From NCBI GenBank assembly GCA_016278725.1, contig JADQBG010000013.1, positions 1-64,000 on the forward strand: 64,000 nt of DNA, written 5' to 3'. Shown here piece by piece: positions 25,668 through 34,615 of this stretch. Numbering within the stretch: position 1 is the stretch's first letter; each line of letters begins with the position of its first letter. The stretch comes from Actinomycetota bacterium. GTDB lineage: Bacteria; Actinomycetota; Thermoleophilia; RBG-16-64-13. The translations under genes and the position numbers were made by a program. A model generated the notes under the pieces. The model had not been told where the DNA came from. It worked only from the letters and a program-made list of their open reading frames with translations, and searched no databases.

Positions 25668-28604
25668 CTAGTGGTCCTGCTCGAGACCGTAGGCCCGGCA
25701 GAGGATCTTCGCCGGATGAATCGCCTTCAGACCCGTGCCGTCTTCCAGCTGCATCCGGCAGGTGCTGCACTCGGTCAGGATCAACTCGGGTTGGACCTGG
25801 GCCACCCGATCAAACAGGGGGCGGCCGCAGTCCATCGAGAGTTCGTAGGTTTCCTTCTTCATACCGAAGGTCCCCGCCATGCCGCAGCAGCCGGCGTTGA
25901 GATCGACGACCTCGAGTCCCGGCACCTCCCGCAACAGATCGAGGAAGGCGGCTCCGGGCTTCTGGACCTTCAGGTGACAGGGCAGATGGTAGGCGACCTT
26001 CATCTCCACCCGGCGGGGCTCGGGCGACCGTTCGGGATGGTCCGCCCGGAATTTGGCCAGGAACTCGCCCAGGTCGCGCGTGGCGGCGGCCACCACGGCC
26101 GCCGCCTGTCCCTGCGCGCTCTCGGTGCCCAGATAGTCGTTGTAGTGCTCCTTGAAGGCAAGTGTGGCCGTGGGTTCGCCGCTCACCAGAAGGGCGCCGC
26201 CCTCGACGGCGGCCTTGGCCCCGCTCACATTTCGGGCTGCGGCCTCCCACGCCTTCTCCCGGTAGCCGTAGAGCATTTCCGGGATCCCGCTCGACTGTTG
26301 GTCGGGGAAGGTCACCTCGATCCCGTGGGCGAGCAGCAATGCCTCCATGCACTCCGCCAACGAAGGATCGTGGTAGTTGGCGTAGAGATCGTAGAAGAAG
26401 GCCACCGAGGCGGGCGGTGCCGCCTCGGCTCGAGGGAAGGCCTTTCCCAGCGCGCCGGCGTCCCGTTCTTCGAGTCGCTGGGCGAAGGTCTTGGCCGCAA
26501 AAGGCGGCATGGTGCGCCGGCGGTCTATTCCGGTAACGCCCTCGGCCATCTTCCGCAGGAACTTCAGGTTGGCCAGCCGCCCCGAGACTGCTGCAGTGCT
26601 GCTTCCCGTCTTGGAGAGGCGTTCCGGGTCGCCGAGCAGCCGGTCGGTGGCGCTGCCGGAATGCGCGTCACGGTAGCGCGCCTTGGCTTCCAACATCAGC
26701 TTGGGGATGTTGACGTTGGAAGGGCACTCCACAGCGCACATTCCACACTCGATGCAGTAATCGGTTATCAGCTTGAGCTCTTCACCCGCGTGCGCGGTCT
26801 TGGGGTCGAGCCGGCCGGAGAGAATGTTCCGCAGCACGTTGGCCTTGGCCCGGGGGGAGGCGTGCTCCCGCTTGAGCGCCTTGTAGGTGGGGCACATGGT
26901 GGTCGCCACCAAGCTCTTGCACTGGGCGCACCCGTGGCACTTCTCCACCTCGGCCTGGTAGGCGCCTTCCCCCCAGGAGAGCACGGTGCTCTGGTCGAAT
27001 GTCCAATAGTCCGCGCCGTAACGCATGTTCTGAGCGGCGCCGCCGCTCATGCCCGGTTGCAGGATCTTCTTGCCGGGGTTCATGATGCCCGCCGGGTCGA
27101 GGGCTTCCTTGACCTCTTGGAACACGCCGTACACCTCTTCGCCGTAAACCATCGGGATCAGCGGCGTGCGCACCAATCCGTCGCCGTGCTCGCCCGAGGG
27201 CGTGCCGCGCAGCTCCAGCACCATCTCGACGACTTCGTCCAGCAGGCGCTGCATTCTGGCCAGGTCCTTCGCGTCCTTGAGATCGAGCAGCGGCCGGGTG
27301 TGGACGTTGCCGTCGCCGGCGTGCCCGTACATGATCCCCGGGATGTCCATTCCCTTGAGAATGCCGTCCAGGTTCTCCATATAGTCGGCCAACACCGAGG
27401 GGTGAATGGTGACGTCCTCGATCACCTCGGCGATCCGCTTGGGCCCGGGGAGCTTCTGCAGCAGGGGGACGGCCGTTTTGCGCACCTGCCAGAGCTCCTC
27501 CTGCTCCGCGGGATCGAGGGCCCGCTTGACCTCGAGGGCGGGCCCTCCGGCAAGCAGGCTTTCCAGGGAGCGCAGGCTCTCGTCGAGCTCGTCGGTGTCC
27601 GCGCCTTCGAATTCGATCAGTAGCGCGGTGTTGGCGCCCGGAGGCAGCATGGCGTCCAGCTTGGGCAGTTGCGTGCGGACGAAGGTCAGGAAGTTGGAAT
27701 CCATTATCTCGAGCGAAGTGGGCTTGAGATCCAGAATGGGGAAGACGGCCTCGCCCGCCGCCCTCACGGCCGGGAAGTAGGCCATGGCGATGGCGCGCTT
27801 GCCGGGCAGGGGCACGAGGTTGAGGGTGGCCTCGGCGATCAGGCCCAGACTGCCCTCGGAGCCGACGAATAGCTTCTGCAGGTTGACTCGGCCGTCCTCG
27901 ATCACCGTCTCGAGCCGGTAGCCGCTGGCGTTCTTCATCACGTGCGGTTGGGCTCGGCGAATAGCCTCGCCCTTGCTCTCGAGCAGCGGCAGGATCCGGC
28001 TGAAGGCGCGGGCGGGGCCACCCGATCCACCGACCAGTTTCTCCAGATCACCGTTGCGCGCGACCGTCTTGGCCTCGAAGAGTTCGCCGCCGCTCAGGGC
28101 CATGCGCAAACCGAGCACGTGGTCGATGGTCATCCCGTATGCGACCGAGCGCGAGCCCGAGGAGTTATTCGCCATCATGCCGCCGAGCGTGCAGTAGTTC
28201 TCGCTCGAGGGGTTGGGCGCGAAGAAGCGGCCGTAAGCTTTGACGTGCGCGTTGAGCTGGCCCATGACCACACCCGGCTGCACCCGCGCCCAGGAGCCGT
28301 CCTCGGCCACCTCCAGGATCTTGTTCATGTGGCGGGTGAAGTCGACCTGCAGCCCGGGACCCACCGCCGCCCCGGCCAGACCAGAACCCGCCCCGCGGGG
28401 CACGAGCGGCACGCCGTTCTCGGTGGCGTAGGCGACCAGCGCGAGGAGATCCTCGGTGTCGCGCGGCGACACCACCCCAACCGGGGTGATCTGGTAAAGC
28501 CCCGCATCGGTGGCGTAGAGGTGACGGGTGAAGCTGTCGAACTCGACGTCGCCACGAAGCTGTCGACGCAGGTCGCGCTCGAGAGCATTGATGCTGGGTC
28601 TCAT
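25668..28604 (-). CDS. FAD-linked D-2-hydroxyacid (D-lactate/glycolate) dehydrogenase with C-terminal Fe-S/CCG domains
   Basis: A 978-residue fusion of a GlcD-like flavoprotein and a GlcF-like iron-sulfur protein. The N-terminal PCMH-type FAD domain contains PLVPRGAGSGLAGAAVGPG and NNSSGSRSVAYG. The middle carries two Cys clusters, CHGCAQCKSLVATTMCP and CIECGMCAVECPSN. The C-terminus has cysteine-rich domains (CHLK...AGCCGMAGTFGM), as in GlcF, LutA and heterodisulfide reductase. It probably oxidises D-lactate and passes electrons to quinone or an electron-transfer flavoprotein. larA follows on the same strand 54 bases downstream. Confidence 0.9.
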   Translation of the reverse strand: MRPSINALERDLRRQLRGDVEFDSFTRHLYATDAGLYQITPVGVVSPRDTEDLLALVAYATENGVPLVPRGAGSGLAGAAVGPGLQVDFTRHMNKILEVAEDGSWARVQPGVVMGQLNAHVKAYGRFFAPNPSSENYCTLGGMMANNSSGSRSVAYGMTIDHVLGLRMALSGGELFEAKTVARNGDLEKLVGGSGGPARAFSRILPLLESKGEAIRRAQPHVMKNASGYRLETVIEDGRVNLQKLFVGSEGSLGLIAEATLNLVPLPGKRAIAMAYFPAVRAAGEAVFPILDLKPTSLEIMDSNFLTFVRTQLPKLDAMLPPGANTALLIEFEGADTDELDESLRSLESLLAGGPALEVKRALDPAEQEELWQVRKTAVPLLQKLPGPKRIAEVIEDVTIHPSVLADYMENLDGILKGMDIPGIMYGHAGDGNVHTRPLLDLKDAKDLARMQRLLDEVVEMVLELRGTPSGEHGDGLVRTPLIPMVYGEEVYGVFQEVKEALDPAGIMNPGKKILQPGMSGGAAQNMRYGADYWTFDQSTVLSWGEGAYQAEVEKCHGCAQCKSLVATTMCPTYKALKREHASPRAKANVLRNILSGRLDPKTAHAGEELKLITDYCIECGMCAVECPSNVNIPKLMLEAKARYRDAHSGSATDRLLGDPERLSKTGSSTAAVSGRLANLKFLRKMAEGVTGIDRRRTMPPFAAKTFAQRLEERDAGALGKAFPRAEAAPPASVAFFYDLYANYHDPSLAECMEALLLAHGIEVTFPDQQSSGIPEMLYGYREKAWEAAARNVSGAKAAVEGGALLVSGEPTATLAFKEHYNDYLGTESAQGQAAAVVAAATRDLGEFLAKFRADHPERSPEPRRVEMKVAYHLPCHLKVQKPGAAFLDLLREVPGLEVVDLNAGCCGMAGTFGMKKETYELSMDCGRPLFDRVAQVQPELILTECSTCRMQLEDGTGLKAIHPAKILCRAYGLEQDH

Positions 28605-28753
28605 AAGCGTCCAACCATCCTGCTGAGCATTAGGGAACTTGCCATACTACCATCGGCCACGTTAGCTATTCATGGTCCATTCTGAGACAATGCGTGCGGT
28701 ACCCGTTGCCAATCGGCGGTCCCGGCCAGGCTCGCGCGGGAGGAGGTGGTCTC

Positions 28754-29686
28754 TTGCTCAACATCTTCAAAACCACGCCCGACGGGCTGGAAAGACGCGA
28801 AGATTTCGAACCGGGCAGCTGGATCGATCTGGTCGATCCCAGCGAGGAAGAGATCCTCCGGGTGAGTCAGGCCCTGGCTATCCCCACCGATTTTCTGCGA
28901 AGCCCTCTGGACCCCGAGGAGAAGTCGCGGATCGACGTCGAGGAAGAAGTGGTGCTGGTCATCGTCGACATTCCGGTGATCACCCGCACCGAGGAGGAAC
29001 AGGGATACGACACCATTCCGCTCGGTATGGTGGTGCACCCCAACTTCTTCATCACGACGACCCTGCAGCCGAACCCAATTCTGGGCGAGTTCGAGCGGGG
29101 CTCCATCCGGGGCTTCTCCACGGCCAAGAAAACCCGCTTCTTACTGCAGATTCTGCAGCAGATCGCGACCTTCTACCTCCGCTACCTGGGCCGCATCAAC
29201 CGGGAGAACGACAAGCTGGAGCGGGAACTGCGCTCCTCCATGCGTAACGCCGAGCTCTTCGATCTGCTTACGCTGGAAAAGGCGCTCGTCTACTTCACCA
29301 CCTCGCTCCGCTCCAACGACGCCGTGCTGACCAAGCTGCTGCGTACCGGCGCGGTCCGCATGTACGAGGAGGACGAAGATCTGCTCGAGGACGTGATCGT
29401 CGAGAACCGGCAGGCGCTCGAGATGAGCCAGATCTACTCCAGCATCCTGTCGGGGATGATGGACGCCTTCGCCTCGGTGATCTCCAACAACCTGAACATG
29501 GTGATGAAGCTGCTGACCTCGATCACCATCATCCTCTCGATTCCGACCATGGTGGCCAGCTTCTACGGCATGAACGTGGATCTTCCTTTCATGGAAAATC
29601 CGTATGCCTTCGTAATCACCATCGGCATCGCCTTCTTCCTCTCGGCTTCGGCCGCCCTTCTTTTCTGGCGGAAGGACTTCCTCTAG
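28754..29686 (+). CDS. corA: CorA-family Mg2+/Co2+ transporter
   Basis: A 310-residue pentameric divalent-cation channel. It has a large cytoplasmic N-terminal domain with a long helix and two C-terminal membrane helices; the first ends in the diagnostic YGMN selectivity motif (FYGMNVDLPF). The frame extends upstream to 28694, but GGGAGGAGG ends 7 bases before TTG 28754, which gives a normal CorA start. It is divergent from the FAD/Fe-S gene. The last residues are basic, as usual. Confidence 0.93.
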   Translation: MLNIFKTTPDGLERREDFEPGSWIDLVDPSEEEILRVSQALAIPTDFLRSPLDPEEKSRIDVEEEVVLVIVDIPVITRTEEEQGYDTIPLGMVVHPNFFITTTLQPNPILGEFERGSIRGFSTAKKTRFLLQILQQIATFYLRYLGRINRENDKLERELRSSMRNAELFDLLTLEKALVYFTTSLRSNDAVLTKLLRTGAVRMYEEDEDLLEDVIVENRQALEMSQIYSSILSGMMDAFASVISNNLNMVMKLLTSITIILSIPTMVASFYGMNVDLPFMENPYAFVITIGIAFFLSASAALLFWRKDFL

Positions 29687-29701
29687 CGCGGAGGCGACAT
29701 C

Positions 29702-30481
29702 GTGGAACTGGTGGTGCTGGGCTCGAGCGGGTGGTTCCCCCGGGGGCCGCGGGCGACGACTTCACTGGCGGTACACGAGGAGAATCGGTTGATCGTGTGC
29801 GATGCCGGCACGGGCATTGCCCACCTGCGCGATGAGGGTTTTCGCCATCTGCTGCCCGAATCCGGCGAGATCCACCTGCTGCTTTCACACCTTCATCTGG
29901 ATCACACCGTCGGCCTGAGTTTTCTCCCGGCCCTGTGGTCTAACCCCACGGTAATTCACGTGCCCGATCAACAGACGACGGGCTATCCTCCCGGCGAGGT
30001 CTTGGACCGCCTGATCGGTCCGCCCTTCTTCCCTCACGGTTTCGCGGAATTCCCGATGGACCTCCGGATCGAGCCTTTGACGGAGGGCGAGTTCGAGATT
30101 CCCCCGCTGCGCGTCCGCGCCAGAAGGCAGAACCATCCGGGCGGTTCCTTCGGCTTTCGCATCGGTGACCGGCTCGTGTTCCTGACGGACACGGTCTACG
30201 ACGAGGGCTCGGCCGATTTCGCCCGGGGAGCGCGCCTGTTGGTTCACGAGGCCTGGATCCGCGGCCATGAGGATCCCGAGCAACTGAAAGCGGGGCTCGA
30301 CGCGCACACCTCGGCGGAAGGGGCCGCCAGAGTCGCCCGAGACGCGGGCGTCGAGGAGCTCCTCCTCAGTCACCTCACCCCGCTGCGCAACGACGGCTTC
30401 CATCAGGAGATGCTGGCCACCGCCCGGGCCATCTTCCCCCGCACGTATCTCTGCAGCGACGGACTCTCCCGCCTGCTCTAG
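29702..30481 (+). CDS. Metallo-beta-lactamase-fold hydrolase (RNase Z-like)
   Basis: A 259-residue MBL-fold protein. LLSHLHLDHTVG is the HxHxDH metal motif; VFLTDTVYDEGSAD and LLSHLTPLRND supply the later Asp and His. The start LVVLGSSGWFPRGPRATTSLAV is typical of the RNase Z/ElaC-like branch, but the His-rich exosite insert of true RNase Z is not evident, so the substrate is unknown. GTG 29702 was used. It lies 15 bases after corA and is likely co-transcribed. Confidence 0.82.
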   Translation: MELVVLGSSGWFPRGPRATTSLAVHEENRLIVCDAGTGIAHLRDEGFRHLLPESGEIHLLLSHLHLDHTVGLSFLPALWSNPTVIHVPDQQTTGYPPGEVLDRLIGPPFFPHGFAEFPMDLRIEPLTEGEFEIPPLRVRARRQNHPGGSFGFRIGDRLVFLTDTVYDEGSADFARGARLLVHEAWIRGHEDPEQLKAGLDAHTSAEGAARVARDAGVEELLLSHLTPLRNDGFHQEMLATARAIFPRTYLCSDGLSRLL

Positions 30482-30518
30482 GGGAGGACGTGAGGGGCCT
30501 CTGCTCGGGACCCCTTGA

Positions 30519-32336
30519 CTAGACGCGGCGAACGCGCGGGGGCGGCGCGGGAACGGCCGCCGGGTTTTCTCTACGCTCCAGAGTCTCCACGGGCAGCAGC
30601 CTGAGTCGGCGCACCCCCATGAGGAGCAGAAAGCCGGCCGTGAGCAGGGCCGTGGCCAACGGTCCGCGCACGCCGTAGGCTCCGGAGACCATCTGCACCA
30701 GCAGGTACCACCAGGCATCCAGCCAGCCCAGGGGGGTTTCCAGGGCCAGGTAGGCGTAAAGCGTGAGCGGTGCGATCAGCCCGGCGAACAGGAGCCCGGC
30801 GTTGTGTCGCAGCCGCGGCCACTGCCCGAAGCTCCAGTATTTGGGCTCGAAGAAGCAGGTGGCCAGGGGCCAGAGCCAGGCGGCGGTAACCGCCGTGAGC
30901 AGACTGAACGGGGAGTGGCTGGCCAGCAGCGCCAGCCCTGCCAAGAGGACGAACAGCCCGCTGCCCAATTTGGCCATCTCGGCCATGACCACGGGCTCTC
31001 GCGGCTTGAGATATCCCAGGAAATGGCGCGATGCGATGAAGGTCAGCAGGCCGACGGCCAGCAGGGCCAGGGTCGGGGGTAACTTGGGATCGGTGGCCGC
31101 CGCCGACGTCCAGGGGGCGGCGCCTTCGAAGCGCGGAACCAGCCCGGCTTGTCCGGCCAGGACGGCCATGCCGAGCACGGCCGCCACCGGGAGCACGAAG
31201 GAGAGCGCGTTGCGGATGTAGCGCAGCCAGGATTCGGGACGTATCTGGATGACCGCCAGCCAGGTGAACGCCATGACTCCCGAGGGCAGAAGCATCAGGT
31301 AGGCGAGCACGTTCAGCGCGCGTTGCGTCAGATAGCGCCCCGAAGGCAGCACGAGCACGGCCGGTGCCGCCTCGGGAACGGCCGTGCCGCGATCAAGCGT
31401 GAGAATCAGCCTCTCGATGGCGGCGCCCTGATTGGCCATGGCCTCCGGCGTCACGGTACCCTCGGTGAGGTCGAACAGCGAGATCGTGGGGATCCCTTTG
31501 GCGAGACCCGCCACCTGTTCCCCCGACTCGAGGCGGAGGGCATGCCCCGCGATCTGGTGGCCCAACCCCGGAAGCTCCAGGCTGATCTCGGCATTCAGCA
31601 GGATCTCCTGGGTGAGCTGCACGTACCAACCCGGCGTCACGGTGTTGTTTCCCATTACTCCGGCCGTGAGATGGGTGCGCTCGGCTTTGCCGAGACCCTG
31701 AATCGACAGCACGCTCTTCACCGGCACGCCGTCCAGCGAGTCCAGGTACTTCTCCAAGCCCAGGCCCCCGTAAGCCCCGCCCTCGGTCGATAGCAACACC
31801 ATGGTCTTCTCGTGGGGACGGCCGAAGAAGGTCTGGGCGAGTTCGAGCAGCATCGCGGTGCCGGAGGCGTTGGCGGCCGGCGAGAGCGGAGTGTCCAGCC
31901 GGTCCCCCCGGGGCGCCGAGATCACGAGGGTCTCGGCGGATTGGCCGGGTAGCGTGACGAAGACGTTGCGCAGTTCTCTGCTTTCTGCGCCGAGGTCGGC
32001 TTCGAAGGTCTGAACCTCCGTCCTCACCCCGAGTTCGCCGAGCCGATCTTCGAACCAGGAGGCGGCCTGAGAGCTCTCCTCGCTGCCGACGGGACGTTTT
32101 GGGTGAGCCGCGGCGAGCTCCGCCGCCGCGCGGTACGCCCGGTCCCCGTCGAAGAAGGTGGGTTCGGTCGAAAGCTCAGGAATCGCTTCCGGCAAGGAAA
32201 TGGAGAGGAAGATCGCGGCGAGGACGAGGGCGGCCAGCCCGGCGCTGATGAAGTAGACCACCTTGCGCCATTGCCAGATGTAGTCGGTCAGGCGTCGTCT
32301 GACTGTTGGATGATGAATACCGCGCCGGGAAGCCAT
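30519..32336 (-). CDS. Polytopic membrane protein with degenerate M28 peptidase-like domain
   Basis: A 605-residue protein: a cytoplasmic tail, one helix (about 28-48), an extracytoplasmic M28-like domain (about 70-320), then about eight membrane helices. The M28 metal-binding sequences are altered: SAPRGDRLDTPL replaces the usual GHxDS segment, AANASGTA replaces GADDNASG, and STEGGAYG replaces the paired-Glu segment. Zinc-dependent peptidase activity is therefore doubtful. The architecture (M28-like ectodomain plus multi-helix C-terminus) is like the GPAA1 subunit of GPI transamidase, but no functional link is claimed. Confidence 0.75.
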   Translation of the reverse strand: MASRRGIHHPTVRRRLTDYIWQWRKVVYFISAGLAALVLAAIFLSISLPEAIPELSTEPTFFDGDRAYRAAAELAAAHPKRPVGSEESSQAASWFEDRLGELGVRTEVQTFEADLGAESRELRNVFVTLPGQSAETLVISAPRGDRLDTPLSPAANASGTAMLLELAQTFFGRPHEKTMVLLSTEGGAYGGLGLEKYLDSLDGVPVKSVLSIQGLGKAERTHLTAGVMGNNTVTPGWYVQLTQEILLNAEISLELPGLGHQIAGHALRLESGEQVAGLAKGIPTISLFDLTEGTVTPEAMANQGAAIERLILTLDRGTAVPEAAPAVLVLPSGRYLTQRALNVLAYLMLLPSGVMAFTWLAVIQIRPESWLRYIRNALSFVLPVAAVLGMAVLAGQAGLVPRFEGAAPWTSAAATDPKLPPTLALLAVGLLTFIASRHFLGYLKPREPVVMAEMAKLGSGLFVLLAGLALLASHSPFSLLTAVTAAWLWPLATCFFEPKYWSFGQWPRLRHNAGLLFAGLIAPLTLYAYLALETPLGWLDAWWYLLVQMVSGAYGVRGPLATALLTAGFLLLMGVRRLRLLPVETLERRENPAAVPAPPPRVRRV

Positions 32337-32461
32337 AGGGACCCATTCTAGTCGTTACGGAGACGGTGGGCCAAATGCGCACCCCGGTGGCGGGTGCTGG
32401 AGGGCTGCGCCGGAGCAGGGGGCAGAGGGGGGGCTCCTACGTCACCAGTTACGCAGGCCCT

Positions 32462-32746
32462 TTAGTTCGTCTCGGTTCGGTCCACGCTCTCTTCGTAGCG
32501 GCCGGAGATCTGGTCGCAGAGAGCGCGCCCGATCATCTTGTCGGCCAGCATCTCGGGAGGGATCTCGTATCCATCGCCGGAAAGCAGTTCGCGCAGGCTC
32601 TTGATGCGCACAGTCCGAATCTCCGGGCTGAGGCCATGAGGCCCCGCGTTGCCGCCTCCTCCAGGCTGAGTCCGGAGCTGTTCTCGGGCATCGGGCGCGG
32701 ATAGATAATGCAGGCATTTAAGAATCTGGTCGGTCGAAATGATCAC
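32462..32746 (-). CDS. FlgM-like anti-sigma factor
   Basis: A 94-residue protein whose central segment (VRIKSLRELLSGDGYEIPPEMLADKMIGRAL) has the FlgM pattern: a short helix, a sG-Y-x-(V/I) turn and a second helix that binds the flagellar sigma factor. No flagellar or sigma-28 gene is nearby, so the partner may be an alternative sigma factor encoded elsewhere. ATG 32746. It is divergent from moeA with about 100 bases between them. The assignment rests on pattern only. Confidence 0.6.
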   Translation of the reverse strand: MIISTDQILKCLHYLSAPDAREQLRTQPGGGGNAGPHGLSPEIRTVRIKSLRELLSGDGYEIPPEMLADKMIGRALCDQISGRYEESVDRTETN

Positions 32747-32849
32747 GCGTTCTCCCTCGGGGGCCTAGCGAGCGCCTCATGTTATTCTGGCTTATCGGCC
32801 CTGCTCGGCACCTTCTTTACACTCATCGTGCAAACAGGAGGACCCCATT

Positions 32850-34067
32850 TTGATCTCGATCGGGGAAGCTCTAGACCTCATCCTTGGCCAAGTGCGGGTT
32901 CTCCCGCCAACCCGCCTTCCTTTGACCGAGTCTCTCGGGCGCGCACTCGCCGAGGACGTCTTTTCGCCGGACGATATCCCGCCCTTCGACAACTCGGCCA
33001 TGGATGGATTTGCCGTGCGGGCAGAGGATCTGCGCGGCGCGACGGCGGCCGCGCCTGCGGCTCTGCGGTTGACCGAGACTATTCAGGCGGGCGGCTACAG
33101 CGAGCGGCCGGTGCAGTCCGGGGAGGCCGCGAAGATCATGACCGGGGCGCCCGTGCCTCCGGGGGCCGATACCGTGGTCAAGGTCGAGGTGACCGAAGAG
33201 CGCGAGGGCCGGGTGTTCATTTCTGAGGATCCCGGCAAAGGCGCGAATATTCGGCGGGCCGGGGAGGACATCGGGGCCGGGGATCGGGTGCTGGAGCGCG
33301 GAGACCCCATACGTCCCGCCGAAATGGGACTGCTCGCCAGCGTGGGCCGGGCCGAGGTGGAGGTCCATGGGGCGCCGCGGATCGCCATCATCGCGACTGG
33401 GAGCGAATTGGTGCCGCCCGGGAATCCGCTCGGCGCGGGTCAGATCAGGGATTCGAACAGCTACACCCTGTTCTCTCTGTGCCGCGAGATTGGACTGGAG
33501 CCGGAGAGGTTGGGCATCGCCCCCGACGAGTACTCGGCCACTCGGCAGATGATCGAGGTCGGACTCGACTACGATGTGCTGCTGACCTCGGGAGGGGTCT
33601 CGGTGGGCGAGTTCGATTTCGTCAAAGAGGTGCAGGACGATCTCGGGGTCGAGCGCCTGCTTTGGAAGGTGGCGATGAAGCCGGGCAAACCTCTGGTCTT
33701 CGGGCGGCGGGGAGACTCGCTAGTCTTCGGCACTCCCGGCAATCCGGTGGCGGTGATGGTGGCTTTCGAGGTCTTCATTCGCCCTGCGCTGCTCAAGATG
33801 ATGGGATTCTCGAGGTACCGGCGCCCTGTGCGCCGGGCGCTGCTCGACGAGGCCGTGCGCAACCGGCACGGACGCGTTCACGTCATGCGGGTGCGGGCCC
33901 GCGAAGAGGATGGGCGATGGCACGTGCGCTCGACCGGGCCTCAAGGGTCGGGGATCCTCCGCTCGATGCACCTGGCCAACGGCCTTATCTTCATCCCCAC
34001 GGATCGCCCGCAGTTGGAACCCGGGGAGGAAGTCGACCTCGTGCTTCTGCGGGACGACCTCGTCTGA
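32850..34067 (+). CDS. moeA: Molybdopterin molybdenumtransferase MoeA
   Basis: A 405-residue enzyme inserting molybdate or tungstate into adenylylated molybdopterin. Diagnostic segments: LPLTESLGRALAEDV, PPFDNSAMDGFAVRAED, IMTGAPVPPGADTVV, SGGVSVGEFDFVKE and FGTPGNPVAVMVAFE. TTG 32850 is 8 bases after AGGAGG and matches the MoeA N-terminus. It implies that the organism makes molybdo- or tungsto-enzymes, which suits an anaerobic lifestyle; no such enzyme is in the window. Confidence 0.95.
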   Translation: MISIGEALDLILGQVRVLPPTRLPLTESLGRALAEDVFSPDDIPPFDNSAMDGFAVRAEDLRGATAAAPAALRLTETIQAGGYSERPVQSGEAAKIMTGAPVPPGADTVVKVEVTEEREGRVFISEDPGKGANIRRAGEDIGAGDRVLERGDPIRPAEMGLLASVGRAEVEVHGAPRIAIIATGSELVPPGNPLGAGQIRDSNSYTLFSLCREIGLEPERLGIAPDEYSATRQMIEVGLDYDVLLTSGGVSVGEFDFVKEVQDDLGVERLLWKVAMKPGKPLVFGRRGDSLVFGTPGNPVAVMVAFEVFIRPALLKMMGFSRYRRPVRRALLDEAVRNRHGRVHVMRVRAREEDGRWHVRSTGPQGSGILRSMHLANGLIFIPTDRPQLEPGEEVDLVLLRDDLV

Positions 34068-34120
34068 CCGGGGTTCGTCCGGCGGAGCGGTTATCTAGGT
34101 CACGTTTTCTTAACGTTGCG

Positions 34121-34149
34121 TTGAAGTATCCCGTCGACGGGAATACAAT
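34121..34149 (+). promoter_or_regulatory. Consensus-like promoter with a 12-bp palindrome in its spacer
   Basis: TTGAAG (34121-34126) and TACAAT (34144-34149) are spaced by exactly 17 bases. The spacer contains the perfect palindrome CCCGTCGACGGG (34130-34141), flanked by near-symmetric GTAT and AATAC, as expected for an operator bound by a dimeric repressor. It would direct transcription from about 34156. Confidence 0.7.
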
Positions 34150-34155
34150 GTTCAT

Positions 34156-34275
34156 CATGAATGCCGCCACGGATCGGAGGAGGGTCCCAGATAAGACGGG
34201 ATCCTTGCGGGAAGCCTCCTTTGGGGGTGCGTTTATTTGAGGCCTGGTAGCCCCGTGCTGCCGGGCCTTTTTCGT
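34156..34275 (+). ncRNA. Structured leader or small RNA ending in an intrinsic terminator
   Basis: From the predicted start, the RNA can form a two-tier hairpin: GGAGG (34176-34180) with CCTCC (34215-34219), enclosing GGGTCCC (34182-34188) with GGGATCC (34198-34204). A terminator follows: GGCCTGG...CCGGGCC (34241-34267) and TTTTT. It fits either a free small RNA of about 115 nt or an attenuator/riboswitch-type leader of the next gene. The same stretch encodes a possible 27-codon leader peptide (ATG 34158 to TGA 34240). I could not match it to a known riboswitch class. Confidence 0.5.
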
Positions 34276-34317
34276 TCCGGACGGCCCAACGGCTGAACAC
34301 CACGGAAAGGAGCGGTG

Positions 34318-34503
34318 ATGGCGAACCACTTCACCCCGGAGGAACTGGCAAGAGAGTTTGGTTTGGAGACGAAGGAGATCGTCCAGTTCTGCTTCCGTGA
34401 AGGGATTCCCATCTACAAGGGCAAGGTCGACCGCAGTCTGCTGAGCGTGGTCATGGACGCCAGGGGCGTCAAACCGGCCGACAGGGAGGCCGCCACCGTC
34501 TAG
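34318..34503 (+). CDS. Small putative helix-turn-helix protein
   Basis: A 61-residue protein (ATG 34318, preceded by AAAGGAG). The segment HFTPEELAREFGLETKEIVQF, then REGIPIYKGKVDRSLL, looks like a winged-helix or excisionase/IF2-N-like DNA-binding module with a beta-hairpin wing. It lies immediately downstream of the regulated leader above and is followed by its own terminator, so it may be a stand-alone small regulator. Function otherwise unknown. Confidence 0.65.
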   Translation: MANHFTPEELAREFGLETKEIVQFCFREGIPIYKGKVDRSLLSVVMDARGVKPADREAATV

Positions 34504-34557
34504 ACAGTGGCCCCGCAGACAACGGGGGACAAAGGGGACAATCAGGAATCTGGCAAA

Positions 34558-34588
34558 GGGGGCCCTGCCGTGGGCCCCTCTTCTTTGG
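34558..34588 (+). terminator. Intrinsic terminator after the small HTH gene
   Basis: GGGGCCC (34559-34565) pairs with GGGCCCC (34572-34578) around TGCCGT, followed by TCTTCTTT. It lies between the plus-strand small gene and the convergent exonuclease-UvrC gene. Confidence 0.7.
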
Positions 34589-34615
34589 TGTCGGTGCCCC
34601 CGGCAGAGCGCCGTC

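Noticed and set aside
24972-27623. 883-codon open frame on the plus strand
   Set aside because: It is antisense to larA and the FAD/Fe-S dehydrogenase, which have clear motifs; its translation is low in recognisable structure, and such frames are expected opposite GC-rich coding DNA.
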